Source: Gnetum montanum
Lineage: Eukaryota; Streptophyta; Gnetopsida; Gnetales; Gnetaceae
Length of the DNA stretch: 54,917 nt
Assembly: GCA_015680685.1 (NCBI GenBank)
Contig: MNCI01035288.1
Span: 13,481-68,397, forward strand
Direction of reading: 5' to 3'
This document shows, piece by piece, positions 10,990 to 20,829 of the stretch (position 1 is its first letter; every line of letters starts with the position of its first letter). Under the pieces are notes generated by a model. The model saw only the letters and a list, made by a program, of their open reading frames with translations. It ran no database searches and was not told the DNA's origin. The translations under genes were made by a program, and so were the position numbers.

Positions 10990-13501
10990 CTGTTGCTGGT
11001 TTGAAGGGAGCTCCAAAGCCTTACTTGATGGAGGAGTGGTCATAGATCCAACCGCTTGTGGTTGTGAGAGCTTTTTTGGACTGTTGGTTCTAAAGAAAGG
11101 TCTTCTCTTTGTACAGTTGTTAGAACCAGAAGTGGGTTGAAGGTTTACAGCTCTTGTAACATTACGTTGCTATGGTTGAGTGGGGAGTTCCCCTTGCATC
11201 GTTGGAGCGGGTGGTAGTGGAACTATTGACATAAGAGATGCGGATGGATTTGAAGGATGGTATGCATGTGGGGATTCTCTTCTAGGAGAGGGAGTCCTAA
11301 AATACTCCCAAACTAGGTAGTGATGTTGTGGGGTTACATTACCCATAGAGTCACTTGGAGAAACCAGCGGCTGCATGTAATATCCACATGGGTCCGGTTG
11401 CCGGTAAGGGTATTGTTGCCTGGGCGATGGCATCCCCCATGACTATGGGTATTGCCACTACTAGTGTTGCTCGATAGGTTGTGGAAAAATTCCACTTGGA
11501 TAATACATTAAGGGTTGGTGGAACTGCCTTGGGTTACCTTGGGGATACGGTAACCTTCAGGGTGCTTGCCATTTGTTAAGTCTTGGGTTGAGTGCATATA
11601 CCTCAGACTCTTGCAGATGTGAGATTATTGGGCAACATCCTTTAGGATGGTCATACTGGCAAATGTCACATCCACCATCATTGTCCATATCAGAGTCCAC
11701 AACCTCATTGATGATAGTTATTTTTCCCTTACCCTTGTTATGTGCATGGTCTGAATCTCTCCTCTTTTTCTTATCATGGTCACTACTTCACTCCTTAGAC
11801 TCCTTTACGATTTTTAAGATGGTTTCAAATCTACTATCTAAGGAGTCCCACATTTAATCTACCTTAGTTGAAACTTTGGTTGTTAACTTTTGAAGTGGCA
11901 AGGTTTTTCTATTCACCAACTCTTCAAGTGGTGACTCATCCTCTTCCTCGTAGAATCTTACTCCCTTCTTTCAGAGGCAAGGATCACGGTTATACTCTTT
12001 TGCGCTTTCTCTTTTCCGTAGCTCTCCTTCTTCCTTAGTTACTTGCTCCAATAGTCTATGAATGTCATGGGACCTAAGCTCAGATAATATCCCTTGGGCA
12101 TATGTTCCAAGGGTTCTCCTAGTTTCATGTCTTAGCCCATCTACGAGGTGGCGGAGTTGATCCCGTTGTGTGTAACCATGGCCCGGGCAACAATGTAGCA
12201 GTGCATAATATCAGCCCATGGCAGCATCCAAGGATTTATGATTACCCTACTTCCATCCTTGGATTTGTTTCCACAATTTGGATACTCTAGAGTACGTTTG
12301 CTGTTAAATAGTTCTAGCATCGTACTCCACCTACGAATGGATTTCGGTTGTAAGGACCGGTACCAACTTTCTGCTTCTTTTATGAGTGTCCTAGGAAACA
12401 ACTTTAACTTTTGCCACTCATTTTCAATATTCTATAAGGCATAGGCATCGTGAAATGCTTGTAAGCGGTTCTACAGATTAGCACTGTATCCCCCTTCGAA
12501 TCATGGGATATTATTCATGTCTAGTCTCTTGATCCGGCTATCTTTCTGGTGCCTTGTAAGTATCCTCACAGCCTCCGTAATATCAAACATACTTTAGGTG
12601 TTAAGTAGGGGTTCATCATTGTCATTTCTTTCATGGCATCTGTGATGCCTATGTGGTTCCCTATTTTCCCTTCTACCATGCCTTGATTCTCTTGAATGCC
12701 CCCGTCCTCACTCTCGACTCTCTCATTGAGGGTTCTCATTATGCCTATACTTGTTCTCATGGTTGTGCTCTTTGTGACTATGTCCTGATGTGGAAGGAGA
12801 GGGTGAATGATGTGATGAAGGTGAAGATGAAGGGGAAGCATCTCCATGATGATGTTTCTTACCTTCTCTTCGGTGGCTATGGCCCCGATTGTGATAACGA
12901 TCAGACTTCCCACCTTTGTCATGTGTTTGTGTTCCCTCATTGAACACTTGGTGTTCATGGGGATTAGAACCAGGATTGTGAATTGTGGAGTGTAGGTTCT
13001 GATGCCCCACCTCCTCACCATCGTTAGGAGGGAGAACATAATATTGTGAAAACCTATTGAAACAGGTTCACCACCCTTGATTTCGCTTATGAAGGGTGAA
13101 CTGTTATGGGGTCCTTTGCCCTTCAACGATGTATGGTAACTCTCCTACCACGAGTCCCGTTGACGTTGCGCTTCTGTGGGATGGTACTCCCTTGTGTTGT
13201 AATCGCATGCAATGTACTTAGCGTATAATTGTGACATGTCTATTCATGCAAGGGCACGGAGGAGCATGTTGGGGACAGCTCTATTTGGAGGCAACACTAT
13301 GTTACCCTCCAAGTCTCTCCATCGTAGTTGTTAGTATTGATGGAAGAAAAAGGTAAAGTTGGGTATATACTCATCGTGGTGAGTATATACCACACTAAAT
13401 TGTTGAGGAACTGGTGAGTCTTGGTTATGTATGTTGTGCTGCCAAATGCCTCTTGTGTGGTCCCTAGGTGGTGAAGTGCTTTTATGAGAAGAAGAAGACA
13501 T
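10990..13501 (-). pseudogene. gag: Broken Athila-like gag (element A)
   Basis: Capsid/nucleocapsid polyprotein. The start at 13501 (MSSSSHKST) agrees with element D and follows the primer site by about 125 bases. The order is: N-terminal region; His/Ser-rich and charged region (12570-13010, open in two frames); capsid-type helix region with FPRTLIKEAESWYRSLQPKS (12401-12340); zinc-like motif CDICQYDHPKGCCP at about 11630-11675; Pro/Tyr-rich C-terminal part (11170-11433). It needs several frame changes and contains stops, so it is dead. It is clearly collinear with D, and its Pro-rich tail is alignable with B. Confidence 0.85.
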
Positions 13502-13626
13502 TGTTGTCTTGTCGGTGTGCTATTGACCGTTGTTTAAATTTTCTTCTGATCAACCCTAAGGGTTTGTTCTAGCTCCCAACAATGTGGATGAATTCCTATC
13601 TTCTACTTAGCACACAAACAACTTAG

Positions 13627-13644
13627 TCCCCAGCAACGGTGCCT
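13627..13644 (-). promoter_or_regulatory. Primer binding site, tRNA-Asp type (element A)
   Basis: On the minus strand AGGCACCGTTGCTGGGGA follows the LTR end by one base. 15 of 18 positions agree with the complement of the plant tRNA-Asp 3' end. Confidence 0.78.
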
Positions 13645-13645
13645 A

Positions 13646-14203
13646 TGATGAGTGGCGAGGTACCCCTACACTCAAACATATGAATACGAGCGTTACATGC
13701 GCAATCCGGTCGAACTCCGTAGACTAAGTGCCTACACGCCTTATGGAACACTTAAGGTTAATCAGTCACTATCTTCCCAAGTTCACTTGTATTTTTCACA
13801 GTTGTATGGTTAAGTGAACTTGAGGTACATNCGTATTGAATGCACTTAGCTATAAGAGTGGAGGGTTGAGAGAGATTAAGGCCTAAGAAAGCATTTAAAA
13901 ATTTAATAGTAATTAAAATCCCATTTAGCTTAGTCCATGCATTGCAAGGTTTATCCAAAAGTTCATCTTTATTGCCGTACACAATTGTGTGCTCAGGTAC
14001 AAAATTGCTCGAATAAAGACCCGTTCACTTTGGGACTCCTACTGCGGGCACATGGAAATTATTCTAACTCTGGAATGGAAAAATGCAAGAGTTTGGCTAA
14101 GGTCTAGATCTAGATGGAGAAATAAGGGAGAGCCACCTCTTATTTATAGAACTGGCAGCAGGCTACGATATCGTAGGGAAAGATGCGATATCGCGTCCCA
14201 TCA
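13646..14203 (-). repeat. 5' LTR of element A (internally collapsed at N 13831)
   Basis: 558 bases as assembled. It matches 7447-8250 along its length, but at the single N at 13831 the sequence jumps over what is 7632-7847 in the other LTR, about 216 bp. TATA box near 14139-14149. The GATATC array at 14165-14193 has two units, against four in the 3' LTR. Confidence 0.9.
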
Positions 14204-14208
14204 ATAAC
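14204..14208. repeat. Target site duplication of element A, right copy
   Basis: ATAAC, identical to 7442-7446. Confidence 0.9.
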
Positions 14209-16497
14209 TATCTATATATTTATTTACAAAAACCCTATAATTGATCATGTTTCTTTGATAAGGTAAGTCTATTTGAAATTTTTATATCCATACATCCTTC
14301 TAAAAAAGACTAGGTAATTTTATTATTACATATTCAACTTTAATTAATTTTAAAACCATCTTTACACAACTAAAAAAAGTTTTCTACTTTCATAATGAAT
14401 CATAATAGTCTATTTCTTGTTGCTATGCTTCAACCATTAGTAGTATTTAATGATAGTAGTGAATTCCCAATTTGATCTTACATGGAAAGTACATAATTGT
14501 GTAGCCATTTAAAACCTAATAGATCAAGCAAATAGTATGATCCACATCTCATGGTCCTTAGTTCAATAATGTATGAATAGTACCTAAAAATATTATCTTC
14601 TCATTTAGTCTTTGATCATAGACTTGCTAAGTTCTCTTCTTTAATGACTTCATCACAAACATACAGTAGATATAAGTGCAATATTTTATTTGAAATTGCA
14701 TTTTTGGCTTTTGTTCATTCATTCTCATTAAAAACATTACACCTTTCACCCATGCTTGCTATCGTAGGAAGATTTAATGTCTTTTACTATTCTTTTGTAG
14801 ATGGTGTAATTTCCCCTACATGAAGTTATAGATAATGTTACTCAGTAGGCAAGTAGTCAATATCACCTTAATAGCAAAATGATATATTATTTATTCATTA
14901 AAAATTATTGTTAATTGTACCTATAGTTTTGTTTATAAGCTATGGTTACATTATTGAGCTATGTAGATACTACTCTATCATCTAGAAATTGATTTACATG
15001 TTACATTATGAAAATTGAGATATTGAATAGTTAGATTATGTAGAGTACATCATAGATCATCTATGCTATGATGTGACTCATGCTGTTTATTTTCATGGAA
15101 TTAATAGTAGGTGCCTCTTTTAGCATGTTGCAAGGCCACTATCTAAGTATAAATAACAGCTTTCTAAATTGTTGAATGTAAATTCTTCATCATAACTATG
15201 ATAGGATAGTTTGAAATGTATCTTTTCTTAGTGCTTAATGCCTACTTAGTCATTTTTTTTACCTGTAGCATGTCATAGTTTGATAGGCTAATGTTTCTAG
15301 GCTCATTAGTAGCATAAAGCTATGATTTTCTATAAGATTGAAATATTTATTTTAAAATTTTCATCATAGCATACCTATCCTATGATTGAATTATTTCTTT
15401 GTTGTACCTTATGAATAGAGTCCTTCTTAGAAGGAATCAAAATTTCCTATATTGTTTTAGAGTTATAATACTTACAAAATTAGCAAAGCTAATTAAAATT
15501 CATATCAAACATAAAATGATAAAATCACATTTTGTAGACATATTTGATGACTATATTTTCAAGATTGAAAGCATGAAAGATTATTAAAAAGTAGCATGAG
15601 ATATTTACTTCTCACTTCTTGAATAACATCCTTTTCTTTTATGATATCCTTTACCTACATTTTAAGGAATGAAGGCAAAGTCAATGACTCAAATTCAAAT
15701 GATCATGCTTGTACAGTATTTACATTTAAATGAATATTTCTTTCAATCTTATTTTTATTTTCTCAATGTTTGCTATTGAACCTTATTTGTACCATATAAT
15801 CTTGATGTTGAACTCTTCTACTTAGTTTCATGTTAAAATATTATACATTAAGATTACACATTCAATCTAACATACTCTTAATTAAAATGTAATATTGATC
15901 TCTTATGTTCTAATGTACTTATTTTATTTATGATTTTTCTACATCTCCTTTCTTGACCTTTATCTTGATTTTTTTCAGAGGTCATTCATTTTTTTCTTGC
16001 TAACCATCTTATTACATCATTTCATTAATTTTTTAATCATATATTTTTAATATGATAAATAAAAATAAGGAAAGTCCTGTATTATTTAACCTTTATTTCT
16101 TTCATAGTGCTTGATCACTTTTCAATAGTCACTGCCATGAATTCCTCGGTTTGTGCTACATGCTTCTTGGTAGTTTCTTCAAATTTTCTCTAAATTGAAA
16201 TTTCATTGATGATAATTTATTATCTTCATGCCCAATGAACATCCTATTTCAAAATTATATTTTGATAGCTATCTTTGATCGACTTGATTTAGGTATGATT
16301 TGTTCCAGTTCCATTGTTGCAGACTCTAAGGTATTAGTTATTCCTATTTCACCATGTCTTACTAGTTCAAGCACATGTAATAATGTAACCAATTAGAGCA
16401 ATTGAACATCATTAAGCATCTATGTATACAGCATCAACAAAAAGAGTACAAGGCGCAAGGACATCTCTATCAATCCCATTTTTCTATCCTATATGTA
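14209..16497. other. AT-rich DNA, no gene recognised
   Basis: About 2.3 kb of strongly AT-rich sequence with only short frames (longest about 62 codons) and no domain, RNA gene or clear repeat. It is the right flank of element A. Confidence 0.5.
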
Positions 16498-16746
16498 TGC
16501 TTTATAGGTTTCGAGCTTGAAGAAGATATCTTGGAAGGTTAGGAGATGTCTTGGCTAAGACCTAGAGGTAACAAGAGACATCTTGAATTTAAAGGAGATA
16601 TCTTAGTCGAATGTGAGACCTCTCAGAAGAGACATCTTAGGAAAGACATCACATGCAAGACATTTTGGCCTAAAAAGAGATGTCTTGGCCCTAGAGTAGA
16701 CGTCTTAAAAAATGGTAGACATATTTCCTAAGAGTTGGATGGATAC
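16498..16746 (-). promoter_or_regulatory. Orphan U3-like array with TATA box
   Basis: From about 16525 to 16728 there are roughly nine units of AAGATGTC or its complement GACATCTT, many followed by GG/CC (for example GAGATGTCTTGG and AGACATCTTAGG). On the minus strand the array is followed by CCTATAAAGC at 16498-16507, a plausible TATA box. This is the same architecture as the LTR U3 regions in this window but with another motif, so it is probably the U3 remnant of a further LTR family, cut by repeat F at 16747. No LTR ends were identified. Confidence 0.5.
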
Positions 16747-18400
16747 TGTTGGTGACCGTTTGGGACGCGACAGCCAATGAGTGTTCTCGAACAGGATTTA
16801 GGTGCTTGCTGGTCTCTGGAAACACCAAGGCCTAGATACCTCCAAATAAACTCAGTAGTTAATGTGAGTATGTGTGTGTGCTATTGCGGCGTGCGGTTGT
16901 GAGAAATGTAACGATTGCGTTGTGTGTAAACTACAAATGACTTACTTTAAAGAGATTCAACCAACTTTGCCAAGTATTGTGAGTTGTTGAAAGTTTCCTA
17001 TTTTTTTCAACTACCTAGTCTACGCGGTCCTTATAATACCTACTTGTAACAAATAAAATTTTGCAAAAAAATTTAAGCAGAACTCCGCAATCTACTTCTA
17101 ATTTTCCCCAGAGAGAAAGAGATAGTTCCACAAGAAAACTAGAAATAGAGCAAGATTCAATAGAAATAAGCAGAAAAGAAAAGAAAGCAGATTTGTGTAG
17201 ACCTCAAATATTTAAACAAAATAAAATGACACGAGTAAACACTTCATAATAAAGCTACTCCAAATTCAATATCTACGAATTGTTCAAACTTCCAAGGCTC
17301 AAACAAGTAATTTCTTCAAGACAATATTACTATGCTACCAAAAATTGCTACGTAAACTACCACGTACGAGACTTCATTTTGACTAGATAATAGATGTCAA
17401 CGATTGCATTCAAATAGAACCTTTAAAAGACTTGACAATTTCTGATTGAAATACCATGGAAATTCACTTTAAAGATAAAAAGAAGCTATTCTGGTCCCAT
17501 CAAAATACCAAAGATTTTTTGAACCCTCTCGACTATTGAATTGTTCAACGGCTTGACTACAAACAGAGGCTCTCTTACAACAATCCCAATAGCAGTTCTC
17601 ACACGTTGCACAATAACAAAATTTACTACTAAAATGCTCTTAAGGCTTTTAAATACAAGCGCTTCTATGGAAAAATTTTAATAGAAACTTCTACCAGGCA
17701 ACAAGAATAGTAAGAGCAATCTAAAAATCCCAAAATTACTTGCCAAGGATGATACTATCTAAACCACTAGCTAAACAATTTAAACAAAATAAAAAATGAA
17801 ATGCATAACTCACAGGACCATGACAAAGAGGCTGAAATCTTTCCTTTAGCAAGCCATCTTACAAGCAATCGTCTTTACAAATCTTCTTTGCAAATGCTCT
17901 TCTCAAGACCCCAAAGTGTCTTCAAGTGAGAGCCTAAGTGCTAACTAGTAGCCTTCAAAGTGTGATGTATGAGACCTCCCAAAAGTCTCTTCTCCAAAAG
18001 TTTTTTTCCCAAAAATTATCCTCTAAAAATCCCCCTCTCTTCTTCCTCATGAAGCCTTTTTATAAGGTTTACAAGGTAGTTACATGCCAAAATATCCTAG
18101 CTAACTTTTCTCCCAAGTAACTTGGCCAACCAATTAGGAGTTTACTTGCCCAACAAGTTAGGAGGTTACTTGCCCATTTAATTAGGAGGGAGTTAGGAAG
18201 TTATTCATAAAGTTAGGAGGAATTAATATTTGCAAATATTATAAATATTTCCTTTGTAAGTAATTTATTAAAATAAATCTAAAATCCCTAATCTAATTTA
18301 ATTTAATTTAAATTTTAAATACTAAGTGTCATTAAGCTCTAAGATTTTACCATAAAAATATAATACAATATCCACCTTATTGGTGGTAGCGATAGTTAAT
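16747..18400. repeat. Repeat F, copy 1 (LTR-like)
   Basis: It starts TGTTGGTGACCG and matches 39798-40862 closely, including a shared boundary at TGTTGG in two unrelated contexts, which marks a true element end. Homology with copy 2 ends at about 18065. Features fit an LTR: sharp TG end; AATAAAATTTTGC at about 17051 on the plus strand, or alternatively CTTATAAAAAGGC (TATA-like) on the minus strand at about 18053-18065 preceded by an array. Orientation is therefore unsettled and the right end is not defined. No target duplication was found. Confidence 0.6.
18108..18225. repeat. Short tandem array in repeat F (TTAGGAGGTTACTTGCCCA type)
   Basis: Four to five degenerate units with TTAGGAG and TTACTTGCCCA. 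On the minus strand they lie directly upstream of the TATA-like box at 18053-18065, the same arrangement as the other U3 arrays. Copy 2 of F ends before this part. Confidence 0.5.
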
Positions 18401-18409
18401 TTATCCTTT

Positions 18410-19500
18410 CTGCATCCCCGATAATTGAAATTAAAATTCGGGATGGCCGAAATATGAGCCCGAAGGTGAAGGCACTGATCCTGCAACTGCCCGCAACCGA
18501 TTCAAAATATCATCTTCAGCCAAAAATCATTACCAGCAACTGCCATCACAGGAGAAGACTCAGCCACCGCGTTAGGAAGCATTGCCGTGTGTTCCGTAAG
18601 GATCTGCAACTATTGTAACCTCTGCCTCTTGAAAATGCCCTGTAGGTTTTGATGATTATGTGATTTAATCCTTGCTTCATAGATTTTCTCTACCTTCCAT
18701 CTGTGATAACTGGTAAACTGTCTGGCTTTCAGAATTTTCATCCAACATTTGGTGTAGATTCTTCAAGCAACGTCCACCAGGGTTTTAAAGGCATTTGCCG
18801 TTGCTACGGATGAAAACCCAGATTTGTTCATCGTGTAAAATAGGCATCCATTCTTCTAAAATCCACAAGTGCCTCTATTGGAATTGATGATATATCCGCT
18901 GCGTTCTTCCCTAAATTGGCCTCAGTTCTGTTTGTCTTGCTGCACGCGATTGCTGCCTAAAACCCCCTTTAACTCGGCTTAGTGGTGAAAGAAGGGCCTC
19001 CCACGTGCTCCACGAACTCAGGTTTGGCATCTGGCGAGTTGGAAACATAAATCCGGCTGATGCGTGGGTGCAATCCTGAACAGCAAGCCAAAGGATTTGC
19101 CCCAAAACCACGGCATTCAGTTCTATTTTTCTAATTTCATTTTTTTCTCCGGCAGCGTTAACAATGGGCCTTTTGACATACATGAATTTGGGTTCACCTG
19201 CAATATAGAAACCTTTACATCCTTTGATAATTTTAAATTTATGGATTCAAAACCTATTGGTAGTCTGTTAGGTCCTTCACTTGCTTCTAACTCTTAGTCG
19301 ATTTTTGATAATCCATTACCCACGGTGTTGTCTATTTTGCCAATATTAATAGGGAGTATGCTTTCTTGTGGTAAATAATCACCTCCTTTTTATCTTCACT
19401 CAAGAAAATAACTTGGCATTTTAATTTACTTTCCAAGAAGGCTTCAACATCAAGATTATTTACCATTGGCTTGCTTCTCCAAGAATACCCATTAACTCAC
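18410..19500 (-). pseudogene. Gene-like fragment of unknown identity next to F copy 1
   Basis: Base composition rises above the surroundings, and a 90-codon minus-strand frame lies at 18911-19183 (start MYVKRPIVNAAGEKNEIRK). The frame continues upstream past a stop-free stretch to about 19200 (KDVKVSILQV or IIKGCKGFYIAGEPKF in neighbouring frames). I do not recognise the family. No transmembrane segment or signal peptide is evident. It could be a host gene fragment carried by F or an old independent insertion. Confidence 0.35.
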
Positions 19501-19850
19501 AATACTAAACTGCAAATTTACAACCAGGGATTGTGCTAATTTTGAGCAAAATATTCCAACTGCTCCATGTAATGGCCAAATGTGCCAATAGATACAAAGA
19601 CATCTTATGGAGATTAGAGATGACCTGTACAACTAATAAAATTTGCAAAAACACTCATCCTAATTTGGGAAATAACTAAAGAAAGATGGCAAAATGATGA
19701 ATATAGTCGAGAAAAAGATGAGAAGACTTGGGAAACATCTAAAGAACCTCAAGATAGGTTGAGAAAAGTTTTCTAGGTTTCTTGTATTTTGGTTATTCAT
19801 AAATATTGATGTAATTCATCATTATTGAAGAGAGATCCATTACCAAGATC
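19501..19850. other. Left flank of element B
   Basis: No gene seen. It would join 28210 onward if B were removed. Those joined flanks may be part of an older LTR, since a weak tRNA-iMet-like site (AGGTATCACCCC) lies near 28559. Confidence 0.4.
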
Positions 19851-19855
19851 ATGAG
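19851..19855. repeat. Target site duplication of element B, left copy
   Basis: ATGAG directly before the LTR; identical to 28205-28209. Confidence 0.9.
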
Positions 19856-20665
19856 TGATGAGTGGTGGAGATACCCCTATAGTCAAACATACGAATACGA
19901 GCGTTCTCATGCATGATCCGATCGAACTCCACAGACGAACTAGTTGTGGCACCTAGATCATTAACCTTAGGTCACAGTTCATTGTCTTCCCACTTGGACT
20001 AGTATTATATTTTTCATGTATGGTTTAGTACAGAGTGAGATGTATGATATGTTCCTAATTCTAACGCTACTCCTGAAGGTAGTGGAAAGTAATATTAACT
20101 AAGATAAGCTAGGAGAGAAAGGGTAAGAGAATCTAATCTAGCCTAAGTGCGATGAGTAGTCGATTCCTTGATCATCCGTACACATCTTGGACTTTGAGCA
20201 CGACTACCACTGGGATTACCAAGCACAAATCCTAGGTGTGCCACTAGGATACCAAGTAGTCACACTTAAATGCTTGTAATCAAGTTGTACTCATTCCATG
20301 TTACTAGGAGTTTAAGGGTGAGAGAGAAAGTAGTAAATAACAATTAAATAAAAAATAAATAACAAAGTGAATGTTGCAATGATGAAATAATCTCGATCTT
20401 TATTTTCGGTCATGTGCACGTCCAAGTACGTCACACTCAAATAAATAATTCCGTACAATTACATTCACCACACTGTGGCAGACACAGGAAAATAATCTAA
20501 CTCTGGAGGGATCAAACTGCCAGAGTTTCACTACAATCGAAAACTAGGATCCCGAACAAGGGAGAGCCACTTCTTATTTATAGACATTGTGGTGGATTGT
20601 GATATTGTGAGGGATGCGATATCACGGCGGACACGATATCGCATACGCAATATCGTGTCCCATCC
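19856..20665 (-). repeat. 3' LTR of element B
   Basis: 810 bp, TG end at 19856; the other end reads CC instead of CA (one change). TATA box at 20574-20584 (CTATAAATAAG on the minus strand), array of four GATATC-type units at 20599-20657. It is closely similar to 27793-28204 and to 1-620. Confidence 0.9.
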
Positions 20666-20678
20666 TACCCCCATGACT
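20666..20678 (-). promoter_or_regulatory. Polypurine tract of element B
   Basis: AGTCATGGGGGTA on the minus strand, abutting the U3 of the 3' LTR; identical to the tract of element A. Confidence 0.75.
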
Positions 20679-20829
20679 GAATAAAAAATTGTCCTCGAGT
20701 TACAAAGAGAACGAGCTCCATTGATTACACAGTGGATAGGTATGGGATTATTAACTAAAAAAAATGAAATAAAACAATGCCGTAGTGTGGGAAGACATAA
20801 CATAGAAAAATTATACAACTACAAAAAAT

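Larger units (their letters stand above)
7447..14203 (-). mobile_element. Element A: complete gag-pro LTR retrotransposon without pol
   Basis: Minus-strand element with two LTRs (13646-14203 and 7447-8250), a primer site next to the first, a polypurine tract next to the second and a 5-bp ATAAC target duplication on both sides, so both ends are certain. Its length as assembled is 6757 bp; about 216 bp of the 5' LTR are hidden at the N at 13831. Reading 5' to 3' on the minus strand: LTR, primer site, gag, protease, about 2.1 kb without a gene, polypurine tract, LTR. I found no reverse transcriptase, RNase H or integrase frame. The protease type and tRNA-Asp primer point to the Athila branch of Ty3/gypsy. 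It must have moved with enzymes supplied by another element. Unlike B and C it lacks the accessory gene. Confidence 0.9.

Noticed and set aside
12238-13010. Plus-strand frames at 12238-12444 and 12653-12943 and the extra minus frame 12723-13010
   Set aside because: They are shadow frames over the minus-strand gag of element A, whose order and motifs match element D.
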